Of a stretch of 64,000 nt of DNA, positions 1 through 13,307 are shown piece after piece. Each line of letters begins with the position of its first letter. Position 1 is the first letter of the stretch. The stretch is from positions 20,647,255 to 20,711,254 of the forward strand of contig NC_091138.1 in NCBI RefSeq assembly GCF_041381155.1. The letters run 5' to 3'. The notes under the pieces were generated by a model that made no database searches, was not told where the DNA came from, and worked only from the letters and a program-made list of their open reading frames with translations. This DNA comes from Argopecten irradians. Taxonomy: Eukaryota > Mollusca > Bivalvia > Pectinida > Pectinidae. A program made the translations under genes and the position numbers.

Positions 1-2880
1 AGGTACATCACACATCATCAGTAGACAGCATAGATACCTTTGTTTAACCTTGATACCTGTTTTACAGATGTAGAGGTACATCACACATCATCAGTAGACA
101 GCATAGTCACCTTGTTTAACCTTGATACCTGTTTTACAGATGTAGAGGTATACATCACACATCATCAGTAGACAGCATAGTCACCTTGTTTAACCTTGAT
201 ACCTGTTTTACAGATGTAGAGGTACATCACACATCATCAGTAGACAGCATAGTCACCTTGTTTAACCTTGATACCTGTTTTACAGATGTAGAGTTACATC
301 ACACATCATCAGTAGACAGCATAGTCACCTTGTTTAACCTTGATACCTGTTTTATAGATGTAGAGGTACATCACACATCATCAGTAGATAGCATAGTCAC
401 CTTGTTTAACCTTGATACCTGTTTTAATAGATGTAGAGGTACATCACACATCATCAGTAGACAGCATAGTCACCTTGTTTAACCTTGATACCTGTTTTAC
501 AGATGTAGAGGTACATCACACATCATCAGTAGACAGCATAGTTACCTTGTTTAACCTTGATACCTGTTTTACAGATGTAGAGGTACATCACACATCATCA
601 GTAGACAGCATAGTCACCTTGTTTAACCTTGATACCTGTTTTACAGATGTAGAGGTACATCACACATCATCAGTAGACAGCATAGTTACCTTGTTTAACC
701 TTGATACCTGTTTTACAGATGTAGAGGTACATCACACATCATCAGTAGACAGCATAGTTACCTTGTTTTAACCTTGATACCTGTTTTATAGATGTAAAGG
801 TACATCACACATCATCAGTAGACAGCATAGTTACCTTGTTTTAACCTTGATACCTGTTTTACAGATGTAGAGGTACATCACACATCATCAGTAGACAGCA
901 TAGTCACCTTGTTTAACCTTGATACCTGTTTTATAGATGTAGAGGTACATCACACATCATCAGTAGACAGCATAGTTACCTTGTTTAACCTTGATACCTG
1001 TTTTATAGATGTAGGGTACATCACACATCATCAGTAGACAGCATAGTCACCTTGTTTAACCTTGATACCTGTTTTACAGATGTAGAGGTACATCACACAT
1101 CATCAGTAGACAGCATAGTTACCTTGTTTAACCTTGATACCTGTTTTATAGATGTAGAGGTACATCACACATCATCAGTAGACAGCATAGTTACCTTGTT
1201 TAACCTTGATACCTGTTTTACAGATGTAGAGGTACATCACACATCATCAGTAGACAGCATAGTTACCTTGTTTAACCTTGATACCTGTTTTATAGATGTA
1301 GAGGTACATCACACATCATCAGTAGACAGCATAGTCACCTTGTTTAACCTTGATACCTGTTTTTATAGATGAAGAGGTACATCACACATCATCAGTAGAC
1401 AGCATAGATACCTTGTTTAACCTTGATACCTGTTTTATAGATGTAGAGGTACATCACACATCATCAGTAGACAGCATAGTCACCTTGTTTAACCTTGATA
1501 CCTGTTTTATAGATGTAGAGGTACATCACACATCATCAGTAGACAGCATAGTTACCTTGTTTAACCTTGATACCTGTTTTACAGATGTAGAGGTACATCA
1601 CACATCATCAGTAGACAGCATAGTTACCTTGTTTAACCTTGATACCTGTTTTATAGATGTAAAGGTACATCACACACATCATCAGTAGACAGCATAGTCA
1701 CCTTGTTTAACCTTGATACCTGTTTTACAGATGTAGAGGTACATCACACATCATCAGTAGACAGCATAGTCACCTTGTTTAACCTTGATACCTGTTTTAT
1801 AGATGTAGAGGTACATCACACATCATCAGTAGACAGCATAGTTACCTTGTTTAACCTTGATACCTGTTTTACAGATGTAGAGGTACATCACACATCATCA
1901 GTAGACAGCATAGTCACCTTGTTTAACCTTGATACCTGTTTTATAGATGTAGAGGTACATCACACATCATCAGTAGACAGCATAGTCACCTTGTTTAACC
2001 TTGATACCTGTTTTATAGATGTAGAGGTACATCACACATCATCAGTAGACAGCATAGTTACCTTGTTTAAACCTTGATACCTGTTTTATAGATGTAAAGG
2101 TACATCACACATCATCAGTAGACAGCATAGTTACCTTGTTTAACCTTGATACCTGTTTTACAGATGTAGAGGTACATCACACATCATCAGTAGACAGCAT
2201 AGTTACCTTGTTTAACCTTGATACCTGTTTTACAGATGTAGAGGTACATCACACATCATCAGTAGACAGCATAGTCACCTTGTTTAACCTTGATACCTGT
2301 TTTATAGATGTAGAGGTACATCACACATCATCAGTAGACAGCATAGTTACCTTGTTTAACCTTGATACCTGTTTTACAGATGTAGAGGTACATCACACAT
2401 CATCAGTAGACAGCATAGTTACCTTGTTTAACCTTGATACCTGTTTTACAGATGTAGAGGTACATCACACATCATCAGTAGACAGCATAGTTAACCTTGT
2501 TTAACCTTGATACCTGTTTTACAGATGTAGAGGTACATCACACATCATCAGTAGACAGCATAGTTCACCTTGTTTAACCTTGATACCTGTTTTACAGATG
2601 TAGAGGTACATCACACATCATCAGTAGACAGCATAGTTACCTTGTTTAACCTTGATACCTGTTTTACAGATGTAGAGGTACATCACACATCATCAGTAGA
2701 CAGCATAGTCACCTTGTTTAACCTTGATATACCTGTTTTACAGATGTAGAGGTACATCACACATCATCAGTAGACAGCATAGTCACCTTGTTTAACCTTG
2801 ATACCTGTTTTACAGATGTAGAGGTACATCACACATCATCAGTAGACAGCATAGTTACCTTGTTTAACCTTGATACCTGT
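1..2880. repeat. 72-bp minisatellite, about 40 units, open at left edge
   Basis: Head-to-tail units with a 72-bp basic period, recognisable by GTACATCACACATCATCAG and TTGTTTAACCTTGATACC. The array runs from base 1, so its left end lies outside the window, and it ends near 2880 where the sequence changes to AT-rich unique DNA. Most differences between units are two C/T positions (TTTTAcAG or TTTTAtAG, and AGTcACC or AGTtACC) plus 1-2 base indels. Because 72 is a multiple of three, each unit translates to 24 residues and long open frames appear. Indels break these frames, and nothing else suggests coding. Confidence 0.97.
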
Positions 2881-3144
2881 GTACTAATATTATTTATTTT
2901 TACAAGGCTTGGCAAGCAAAAATCAAGATTTCATCATGAGTTTCATAAAATGTCGTATGAAATAAACACAAATTTTAGATACTTTTTATCATCTATAACA
3001 ACCTACAATCCGAGGAAAATGTGTTACAAAAATCCAACAAAGGTCATCGTCTTATTATGACGTCTTATAATCTGTTATCGTTTGCTGTCATGATCATCAA
3101 GTCATTGAACTAGTGACATATGCAGATTACACTACTATATTTAA
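2881..3144. other. Short unique spacer between two arrays
   Basis: AT-rich unique sequence separating the 72-bp and 40-bp arrays. I see no gene, RNA or mobile-element signal in it. Confidence 0.6.
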
Positions 3145-6100
3145 AGTTTGATGTACAATCTCCCCACTTGTACACTACTATATTTAAAGTTTGATGGCAT
3201 CCCCTGTACACTACTATATTTAAAGTTTGATGTACAATGTCCCCTGTACACTACTATATTTAAAGTTTGATGTACAATCTCCCCTGTACACTACTATATT
3301 TAAAGTTTGATGTACAATCTCCCCTGTAACTACTATATTTAAAGTTTGATGTACAATCTCCCCTGTACACTACTATATTTAAAGTTTGATGTACAATCTC
3401 CCCTGATAAAAGGTACACTACTATATTTAAAGTTTGATGTACAATCTCCCCTGTACACTACTATATTTAAAGTTTGATGTACAATCTCCCCTGTACACTA
3501 CTATATTTAAAGTTTGATGTACAATCTCCCCTGTACACTACTATATTTAAAGTTTGATGTACAATCTCCCCTGTACACTACTATATTTAAAGTTTGATGT
3601 ACAATCTCCCCTGTACACTACTATATTTAAAGTTTAATGTACAATGTCCCCTGTACACTACTATATTTAAAGTTTGATGTACAATCTCCCCTGTACACTA
3701 CTATATTTAAAGTTTGATGTACAATGTCCCCTGTACACTACTATATTTAAAGTTTAATGTACAATGTCCCCTGTACACTACTATATTTAAAGTTTGATGT
3801 ACAATCTCCCCTGTACACTACTATATTTAAAGTTTGATGTACAACCCTCCTTGTACAACTACACTACTATATTTAAAGTTTGATGTACAATCTCCCCTGT
3901 ACACTACTATATTTAAAGTTTAATGTACAATCTCCCCTGTACACTACTATATTTAAAGTTTGATGTACAATCTCCCCTGTACACTACTATATTTAAAGTT
4001 TGATGTACAATCTCCCCTGTACACTACTATATTTAAAGTTTGATGTACAATCTCCCCTGTACACTACTATATTTAAAGTTTGATGTACAATCTCCCCTGT
4101 ACACTACTATATTTAAAGTTTGATGTACAATCTCCCCTGTACACTACTATATTTAAAGTTTGATGTACAATCTCCCCTGTACACTACTATATTTAAAGTT
4201 TGATGTACAATCTCCCCTGTACACTACTATATATTTAAAGTTTGATGTACAATCTCCCCTGTACACTACTATATTTAAAGTTTGATGTACAATCTCCCCT
4301 GTACACTACTATAGTTTGATTACAATTCCCCTGTACACTACTATAATTTAAAGTTTAATGTACAATCTCCCCTGTACACTACTATATTTTAAAGTTTGAT
4401 GTACAATCTCCCCTGTACACTACTATATTTAAAGTTTGATGTACAATCTCCCCTGTACACTACTATATTTAAAGTTTGATGTACAATCTCCCCTGTACAC
4501 TACTATATTTAAAGTTTGATGTACAATCTCCCCTGTACACTACTATATTTAAAGTTTGATGTACAATCTCCCCTGTACACTACTATATTTAAAGTTTGAT
4601 GTACAATGTCCCCTGTACACTACTATATTTAAAGTTTAATGTACAATCTCCCCTGTACACTAACACTACTATATTTAAAGTTTAATGTACAATGTCCCCT
4701 GTACACTACTATATTTAAAGTTTGAATGTACAATCTCCCCTGTACACTACTATATTTAAAGTTTGATGTACAATCCCTGTACCCCTAAAGTTTAATGTAC
4801 AATCCCCCTGTACACTACTATATTTAAAGTTTGATGTACAATCTCCCCTGTACACTACTATATTTAAAGTTTGATGTACAATCTCCCCTGTACACTACTA
4901 TATTTAAAGTTTGATGTACAATCTCCCCTGTACACTACTATATTTAAAGTTTGATGTACAATCTCCCCTGTACACTACTATATTTAAAGTTTGATGTACA
5001 ATCTCCCCTGTACACTACTATATTTAAAGTTTGATGTACAATCTCCCCTGTACACTACTATATTTAAAGTTTGATGTACAATCTCCCCTGTACACTACTA
5101 TATTTAAAGTTTGATGTACAATCTCCCCTGTACACTACTATATTTAAAGTTTGATGTACAATCTCCCCTGTACACTACTATATTTAAAGTTTGATGTACA
5201 ATCTCCCCTGTACACTACTATATTTAAAGTTTAATGTACAATCTCCCCTGTACACTACTATATTTAAAGTTTAATGTACAATCTCCCCTGTACACTACTA
5301 TATTTAAAGTTTGATGTACAATCTCCCCTGTACACTACTATATTTAAAGTTTGATGTACAATCTCCCCTGTACACTACTATATTTAAAGTTTGATGTACA
5401 ATCTCCCCTGTACACTACTATATTTAAAGTTTGATGTACAATCTCCCCTGTACACTACTATATTTAAAGTTTAATGTACAATCTCCCCTGTACACTACTA
5501 TATTTAAAGTTTGATGTACAATCTCCCCTGTACACTACTATATTTAAAGTTTGATGTACAATCTCCCCTGTACACTACTATATTTAAAGTTTGATGTACA
5601 ATCTCCCCTGTACACTACTATATTTAAAGTTTGATGTACAATCTCCCCTGTACACTACTATATTTAAAGTTTAATGTACAATCTCCCCTGTACACTACTA
5701 TATTTAAAGTTTGATGTACAATCTCCCCTGTACACTACTATATTTAAAGTTTGATGTACAATCTCCCCTGTACACTACTATATTTAAAGTTTGATGTACA
5801 ATGTCCCCTGTACACTACTATATTTAAAGTTTGATGTACAATCTCCCCTGTACACTACTATATTTAAAGTTTGATGTACAATCTCCCCTGTACACTACTA
5901 TATTTAAAGTTTGATGTACAATCTCCCCTGTACACTACTATATTTAAAGTTTAATGTACAATCTCCCCTGTACACTACTATATTTAAAGTTTAATGTACA
6001 ATGTCCCCTGTACACTACTATATTTAAAGTTTGATGTACAATCTCCCCTGTACACTACTATATTTAAAGTTTGATGTACAATCTCCCCTGTACACTACTA

Positions 6101-8135
6101 TATTTAAAGTTTGATGTACAATCTCCCCTGTACACTACTATATTTAAAGTTTGATGTACAATCTCCCCTGTACACTACTATATTTAAAGTTTGATGTACA
6201 ATCTCCCCTGTACACTACTATATTTAAAGTTTGATGTACAATCTCCCCTGTACACTACTATATTTAAAGTTTAATGTACAATCTCCCCTGTACACTACTA
6301 TATTTAAAGTTTAATGTACAATGTCCCCTGTACACTACTATATTTAAAGTTTATGTACAATCTCCCCTGTACACACTATATTTAAAGTTTGATGTACAAT
6401 CTCCCCTGTACACTACTATATTTAAAGTTTGATGTACAATCTCCCCTGTACACTACTATATTTAAAGTTTGATGTACAATCTCCCCTGTACACTACTATA
6501 TTTAAAGTTTGATGTACAATCTCCCCTGTACACTACTATATTTAAAGTTTGATGTACAATCTCCCCTGTACACTACTATATTTAAAGTTTGATGTACAAT
6601 GTCCCCTGTACACTACTATATTTAAAGTTTGATGTACAATCTCCCCTGTACACTACTATATTTAAAGTTTAATGTACAATCTCCCCTGTACACTACTATA
6701 TTTAAAGTTTGATGTACAATCTCCCCTGTACACTACTATATTTAAAGTTTGATGTACAATCTCCCCTGTACACTACTATATTTAAAGTTTGATGTACAAT
6801 CTCCCCTGTACACTACTATATTTAAAGTTTGATGTACAATCTCCCCTGTACACTACTATATTTAAAGTTTGATGTACAATCTCCCCTGTACACTACTATA
6901 TTTAAAGTTTGATGTACAATCTCCCCTGTACACTACTATATTTAAAGTTTGATGTACAATGTCCCCTGTACACTACTATATTTAAAGTTTGATGTACAAT
7001 CTCCCCTGTACACTACTATATTTAAAGTTTGATGTACAATGTCCCCTGTACACTACTATATTTAAAGTTTGATGTACAATCTCCCCTGTACACTACTATA
7101 TTTAAAGTTTGATGTACAATCTCCCCTGTACACTACTATATTTAAAGTTTGATGTACAATCTCCCCTGTACACTACTATATTTAAAGTTTAATGTACAAT
7201 CTCCCCTGTACACTACTATATTTAAAGTTTAATGTACAATCTCCCCTGTACACTACTATATTTAAAGTTTGATGTACAATCTCCCCTGTACACTACTATA
7301 TTTAAAGTTTGATGTACAATCTCCCCTGTACACTACTATATTTAAAGTTTAATGTACAATCTCCCCTGTACACTACTATATTTAAAGTTTGATGTACAAT
7401 CTCCCCTGTACACTACTATATTTAAAGTTTGATGTACAATCTCCCCTGTACACTACTATATTTAAAGTTTAATGTACAATCTCCCCTGTACACTACTATA
7501 TTTAAAGTTTAATGTACAATGTCCCCTGTACACTACTATATTTAAAGTTTGATGTACAATCTCCCCTGTACACTACTATATTTAAAGTTTAATGTACAAG
7601 TCACCCCTGTACACTACTATATTTAAAGTTTGATGTACAATCTCCCCTGTACACTACTATATTTAAAGTTTGATGTACAATTCCCCTGTACACTACTATA
7701 TTTAAAGTTTGATGTACAATCTCCCCTGTACACTACTATATTTAAAGTTTATGTTTACACTACATATTTAAAGTTTGATGTACAATCTCCCCTGTACACT
7801 ACTATATTTAAAGTTTGATGTACAATCTCCCCTGTACACTACTATATTTAAAGTTTGATGTACAATCTCCCCTGTACACTACTATATTTAAAGTTTGATG
7901 TACAATCTCCCCTGTACACTACTATATTTAAAGTTTGATGTACAATCTCCCCTGTACACTACTATATTTAAAGTTTGATGTACAATCTCCCCTGTACACT
8001 ACTATATTTAAAGTTTGATGTACTAATTTAAAATGTACCTCCCCTGTACACTACTATATTTAAAGTTTGATGTACAATCTCCCCTGTACACTACTATATT
8101 TAAAGTTTGATGTACAATCTCCCCTGTACACTTAA
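3145..8135. repeat. 40-bp minisatellite, about 125 units
   Basis: Units of 40 bp built around CTACTATATTTAAAGTTTG and TGTACAATCTCCCC. The centre (about 4800-6340 and 6380-7580) is nearly free of indels. The edges and a few internal spots (3330-3410, 3845-3860, 4230-4350, 4660-4800, 7590-7770, 8025) are broken or shortened. Two positions vary repeatedly between units: TTTgATG or TTTaATG, and ATcTCCCC or ATgTCCCC. Homogeneous centres with degenerate edges are typical of arrays that turn over by unequal exchange. Confidence 0.98.
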
Positions 8136-11100
8136 ATAATTAAAGCTTTTATCCGACAACTATCCAGCTGGCTCACACAATGTATGTACTACTCCACAAA
8201 TAATGCGGTTCCCTTCCAGATCTCTTTGAATATACCTGTAATTATAGATCCTAAAGGTATTATTCATTGGTATAAATAATAAATTTATTCTATGAAAAGC
8301 TAAAAATACATTTATTCTTCATATTGAAAAGATAATAAAATATTCATGTTGCTCTAGTTTCCAGACAAAAATTAGGTTAAATTGTTCTTAACTGACAGTA
8401 TAGTTTTAAAAATATTGCATTTTTCTTCAGTTTTCTTTAACAAAATAAGTGTCCAGATTTTGACAAGCATACTACAAACTCCCAAACAGAGGTGTATTCA
8501 CAGTGTACATATATCTCACACACAGGGAATCTGTCCATCTGCTTAGCAATATACATAAATTGTCCAAGTCAATATTTCTGGTTTTGTTTTACAGGTTGTT
8601 CCTGTTGTTATGACTGTAATCTCAGACAAGATTTGGCGAGGACCGGGTCTAGACAGACAACACAGCTGAGCTGTCACAGATGTACCCAGTGTTGAAGATG
8701 TGCCAGCTTTGTAGACACACGTGGGATGTTTGTGTTGGACACATGGTTATCTGCCCCTGGTCACCAAACACTTCCTGTGAACAGTGTGGACTATTGCCAT
8801 AGTGATGCACCATACAGAAAAAATATCTGTAACCAGCTTCATAGATAGAGGGGCTAAATGAAGTGTCATATGTAGATGTTGTGAACACATTTGTCAACTT
8901 TTTGAAGAGCAACAGTAACTTTGTTATTCTCTTTAGGACCAGGAAATGATAATTTCATTGATATAAATACTGATGGTGTATGGGGAGAGAATGGTTAGAT
9001 TGGTGTTAGGGTGTGCTGTGTGTCTGTAGTAGTGTGTGGGGTAACAGGTGTTTGGAGTATATGGAATGTACACAGCTATCATGGTAGGCAGGATTTTCTT
9101 TCCCATGACTGAAACTAAAATTATGGAATGTATGAAGACTTAAATCTGTAAAATTGATTTGTGTTTTGTTTGATTTTCTCCATATGGAGAGTAGGAGATG
9201 TATGGGAGGTGTGACAGGCACTATATATACAGAATGTGGATGTGGTGGTGTATGTAAGTCTTAACAGTATGTAGGGGACAGCATTGTTCACCACAGTACT
9301 TATCGGCAAGGATCATAATATTGATGGGCCCGCTAGGATTCCTTTGTCCCATTTTAATATTTTTGGCGACTTGTCAAATTAAAATTATAATGAACTTTTA
9401 TGGAAGTGTTTTCTTGGTTTCTATTTTGTGTAATTACCTGAGCTGACCGAGATATTAGTTCATTATTAATGACCGGATCACCTCCTGTGAACCACTCATG
9501 ATCACTCCAGACTACTGTACAATGGCTGGTTAACTTATCACAAAAATAATCATGCTCATTATTTCATACATTTAGACACATATATACAACAGTTATATGT
9601 AATGATGTGTCTGAAATTTCCATTTTATCACATTTCACTTAAGATTTGAAAATTAAAAATGATAATTACATAAATTATCACAAAATATTTAAAATTGTAC
9701 AAAGATTGAATTTCTAATGGAATGTTTTAAGTTGACAATGCTATATGTTCAGTGTCCTTTGGTGTCCTGTGTGTGTATATTAAGTTACACTTATGTTATT
9801 ACCTCCATTGAGAGAGAATTAAAAACGGATATAATCTCGTGTATAACTCCCTTTGGTGTATCAGTCAGCTGGTACAGGTGTTTTAATTAAGTTCGTTTAG
9901 AACTTTTAAACATTGCACAATGTTTATAATGTTTACAATGGTACCAAAGTTTATTCTATTAAGTAATCAAAAGAAATGTTCAGGTAAAACTCGATGTAAA
10001 AATTCCTATTTATAAAAATCAATGTATGGAAAAAAGTTAGTCATGACGAAATTTTGATTTCAGATTTCAGAGAAGACCCTTAATATGGATGGTTCCTATT
10101 CCTTAAATTCAGAATTTCTTTCCTATACAGTGATTTATGAGACTTACCTAAAGCTAGACGAGTCTTGGATTCAAGATTTTTAAGGTATTCAACAAAAATT
10201 TGACACCCTGTCCACTGTAATATTTCTTAGTACAATGTAAATTGTGTTCTAAGTTATATTTTCCTTAGCAGCAATCTATGTTTACTTTGAACTTTAAATA
10301 TATACTGCTATGGATGATATTAAGTAAAGAAATACCTAAACAAAGAACGGATGAAACTTGGGCCAGGTGGCCATTAAGAAGAATTCTCCTTGGTTGAAAT
10401 CTGTCTTAAGATTTGACTGTTTAAAACCATTCAAATATTTAGTAAAGTTTTAAAAGATGTCCTTCATACTGCTGTTAAAAACTGTTAAAGAATACATAAT
10501 TACAAAGAGTATATCTTTCCATTTCCTGGCTGTGGTGTTGAAGTGGTTAAGGTGTCTCAGATTCTACCAGGGCCAGTGGCTCATCAATCTTTGGACTACA
10601 ATGGTAAAATGAAAACGATGTCTAATTCCCTAGCACCCTACATCTGGGCTGTGGTTTAAAATATTTTAATCAAAAGATTGTAATTTGGATTGGACAGCAT
10701 GCTGTTTATATATGTCTCTCCATACTTCTGATCTATTTGTGACAAAATCTTTGAGGCAATGTTTTCATTCTTTTGTATTTACAATTGTATTTAAATACCA
10801 GTACACAAATTCACCTTTCCCTGTGGCAACTCGATTTCAAGCTGATTTCTAAATTTCATATATTGGTTAGGTATGATTAATCCCGAATATCTCAAACGAT
10901 ATTGTGTTTGAAGGTGACACGGTCTTTTATAGAAAATCTGTATTATTATATCAGTTAATATGTTGATTTTGTATATAATATGGCTATTGAATAGGTATAC
11001 CTGAAACTTCAGTAAGCTGTCACACATTAAAAAATAGACATTTAAAATGTATGAAAACATTGTAGAACATTTCTTAATGTGGAAACCACATACATTAACA

Positions 11101-12138
11101 CTGAACACATCCCAAAGCTCTTTCTGATTCATGCACAAATTAATCACCAATTTAAATATTATCTTATGCAATGTAGAAATCTAAGTTTGGCTACATAAGT
11201 AGCTGATATTGGGCCCGCCGATAGATTCCTGACAGACTTTTCAAGTTTAAATTGTTCTTAGTATAACAGCCATTATATCCGTGCTGAAGTATTGATTTAT
11301 AGGGAGGTCAGTAAATATTGGAGCACCTAGACAAAGATAGCTGTACAGCTAGACCTGCATACCTAACTTATCCTGAATGTAACCTTGTACACAGCCAAAC
11401 TTCATTATCTTGAATTAAAACTAGCAGGACCGTTTAAACTTAAACTATCTTAAAAGAAATAAAGTGATCGCGTCAAGTTTGGCAAGGACTGATGCAATAT
11501 TTCTAATTAAACAGGGTCTTTGAGTGACATATAGGATTACCTATGAAAGTAAAACATAGTTGGTTACCTTATTGGGCATACCTACGTAAGGTCGTGCTCA
11601 CCACGGTCAACCTTCACAGGTGATAAGAGACTCGTTAAACATACCTGGATATATGTGGCCTCCCCCGACAGTGGCCTGGTTAAGGTAGTACTGACTGGGT
11701 CAACATTATCTCAAATATTTACACAGTACCCAACCTCTAAATACACCAGTCTATTTATATTGGTAAACATTAGTCTATGTAAAGATGCTTGCTTGACAAA
11801 GATAAATATCTAGATTATTACCAAGAACCTGGCATTTGTATACAGTTGTCCTCTAGAATGTACCCGGTTCTTGCATCTCTGCTTCAAAGATGATCATATC
11901 TCTCCTTAATCAGATACTTAATTAGTGAAAACTTTGGTTATGCAGTCTATATAAGTTACATTAGGGATTGTGTAGAGGATTGAGGACAGTGATAGGATGT
12001 CCGTCATAATAAGAACATTTTATTGAAAGTGTAGGTTTTCAAGGTTTTCCTAGCTTTTTTAACTCTGATCGAGTTAAACTTTGATAAAGTGTGTTATACA
12101 GCTCCTGTCTGACATGTTTTTATAACTCACATTTTTAT
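8136..12138. other. Gene-poor unique region
   Basis: About 4 kb of AT-rich unique sequence. The only coding hint is a possible terminal exon near 8595-8669, listed separately. A tRNA-like stretch at 10535-10565 (GTGGTTAAGGTGTC) may be a decayed SINE head. Open frames such as 10791-11171 (minus) match no family I recognise and have composition expected by chance. Confidence 0.5.
8595..8669 (+). CDS. Possible terminal coding exon of an unidentified gene
   Basis: A good acceptor (TGTTTTACAG, ending 8594) is followed by a short open frame of 24 codons that begins VVPVVMTVISDKIW and ends at TGA (8667-8669). It would be the last exon of a plus-strand gene whose earlier exons lie upstream, possibly beyond the arrays. 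I do not recognise the peptide. No upstream exon with a matching donor was found. A second frame across the same bases is cysteine-rich and also open. This is a weak call, and the acceptor could be fortuitous. Confidence 0.2.
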   Translation, partial: VVPVVMTVISDKIWRGPGLDRQHS

Positions 12139-13307
12139 TAGCCCACCATCATCAGATGGTGGGCTATTCAAATTGCCTTTCGTCCGTGGTCCATCGTCCC
12201 TCCGTCCGTCTGTCCGTTAACAATTCTTGTTACCGCTATTTCTCAGAAAGTACTGAAGGGATCTTTCTCAAATTTCACATATAGGTTCCCCTAGGGCCCT
12301 AGTTGTGCATATTGCATTTTGGGACTGATCGTTCAACAAGGTGGCCGACCGGCGGCCATCTTGGATTTTGATAGTTAAAGTTTGTTACAGCTAATTCCCA
12401 GAAAGTACTGAAGGAATCTTTCTCAAATTTCATATGTAGGTTCCCCTAGGGCGATAGTTGTGCATATTGCATTTTGGGACCAATCGGTCAACAAGATGGC
12501 CGACTGGCGGCCATCTTGGATTTTGATGGTTAAAGTTTGTTACCGCTATTTCTCAGAAAGTACTGAAGGGATCTTTCTCAAATTTCATATGTAGGTTTCC
12601 CTAGGGCCCTAGTTGTGCATATTGCATTTTGGGACTGATCGGTCAACAAGATGGCCGACCAGCAGCCATCTTGGATTTTGATAGTTAAAGTTTGTTACCG
12701 CTAATTCCCAGAAAGTACTGAAGGAATCTTTCTCAAATTTCATATGTAGGTTCCCCTAGGGCGATAGTTGTGCATATTGCATTTTGGGACCAATCGGTCA
12801 ACAAGATGGCCGACTGGCGGCCATCTTTGATTTTGATGGTTAAAGTTTGTTACCGCTATTTCTCAGAAAGTACTGAAGGGATCTTTCTCAAATTTCATAT
12901 GTAGGTTTCCCTAGGGCCCTAGTTGTGCATATTGCATGTTGGGACCTATCAGTCAACAAGATGGCCGACCGGCAGCCATCTTGGATTTTGATAGTTAAAG
13001 TTTGTTACGGCTATTTCTCAGAAAGTACTGAAGGAATCTTTCTCAAATTTCATGTGCAGGTTCCTGAAGGGGTCTAGTGCATTTTCGGACTTATCGGTCA
13101 GCAAGATGATCGACAGGTAGCCATCTTGGATTTTGATAATTGAAGTTTGTTACTGCTACATATCTCAGAAAGTACTGAAAGGATCTTTCTCAAGTTTCAT
13201 ATATAGTATGTAGTAAAAGTTTGAAAAGCAGGGAAAAGATCCCTCTTTCTGTTGTCAGACATAGATCATTCTTTGGTGGGCGCCAAGATCCCACTGGGAT
13301 CTCTTGT
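12139..13307 (+). mobile_element. Hairpin-ended element with 155-bp internal tandem repeats (pearl/Helentron-like)
   Basis: The left end is a perfect hairpin, AGCCCACCATC (12140-12150) and its complement (12155-12165). It is followed by a GTCCGTCCGT-rich segment and then a core of 155-bp units. The mark TTAC[CAG]GCTA recurs at 12231, 12386, 12541, 12696, 12851 and 13006, exactly 155 bp apart. Each unit contains its own inverted pair, AAGATGGCCGACC/GGCGGCCATCTT. The right end carries GGTGGGC (13275-13281), complementary to the left-end GCCCACC, then a terminal hairpin GATCCC/GGGATC before CTCTTG. No protein is encoded. The plan of hairpin ends, subterminal inverted repeats and a core of ~160-bp repeats is that of the bivalve 'pearl' elements and non-autonomous Helentrons. 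Assignment to that class is inference. A second copy starts at 63395. Confidence 0.8.

Noticed and set aside
186..3060. A series of open frames of about 90-124 codons with repeats of FNLDTCFTDVEVHHTSSVDSIVT
   Set aside because: They are translations of the 72-bp minisatellite. Each ends at an indel, there is no start context or flanking domain, and the pattern is explained by a period divisible by three.
10791..11171. 126-codon minus-strand open frame
   Set aside because: No recognisable motif, AT-driven composition (Ile/Phe/Leu/Asn), no splice or promoter support.
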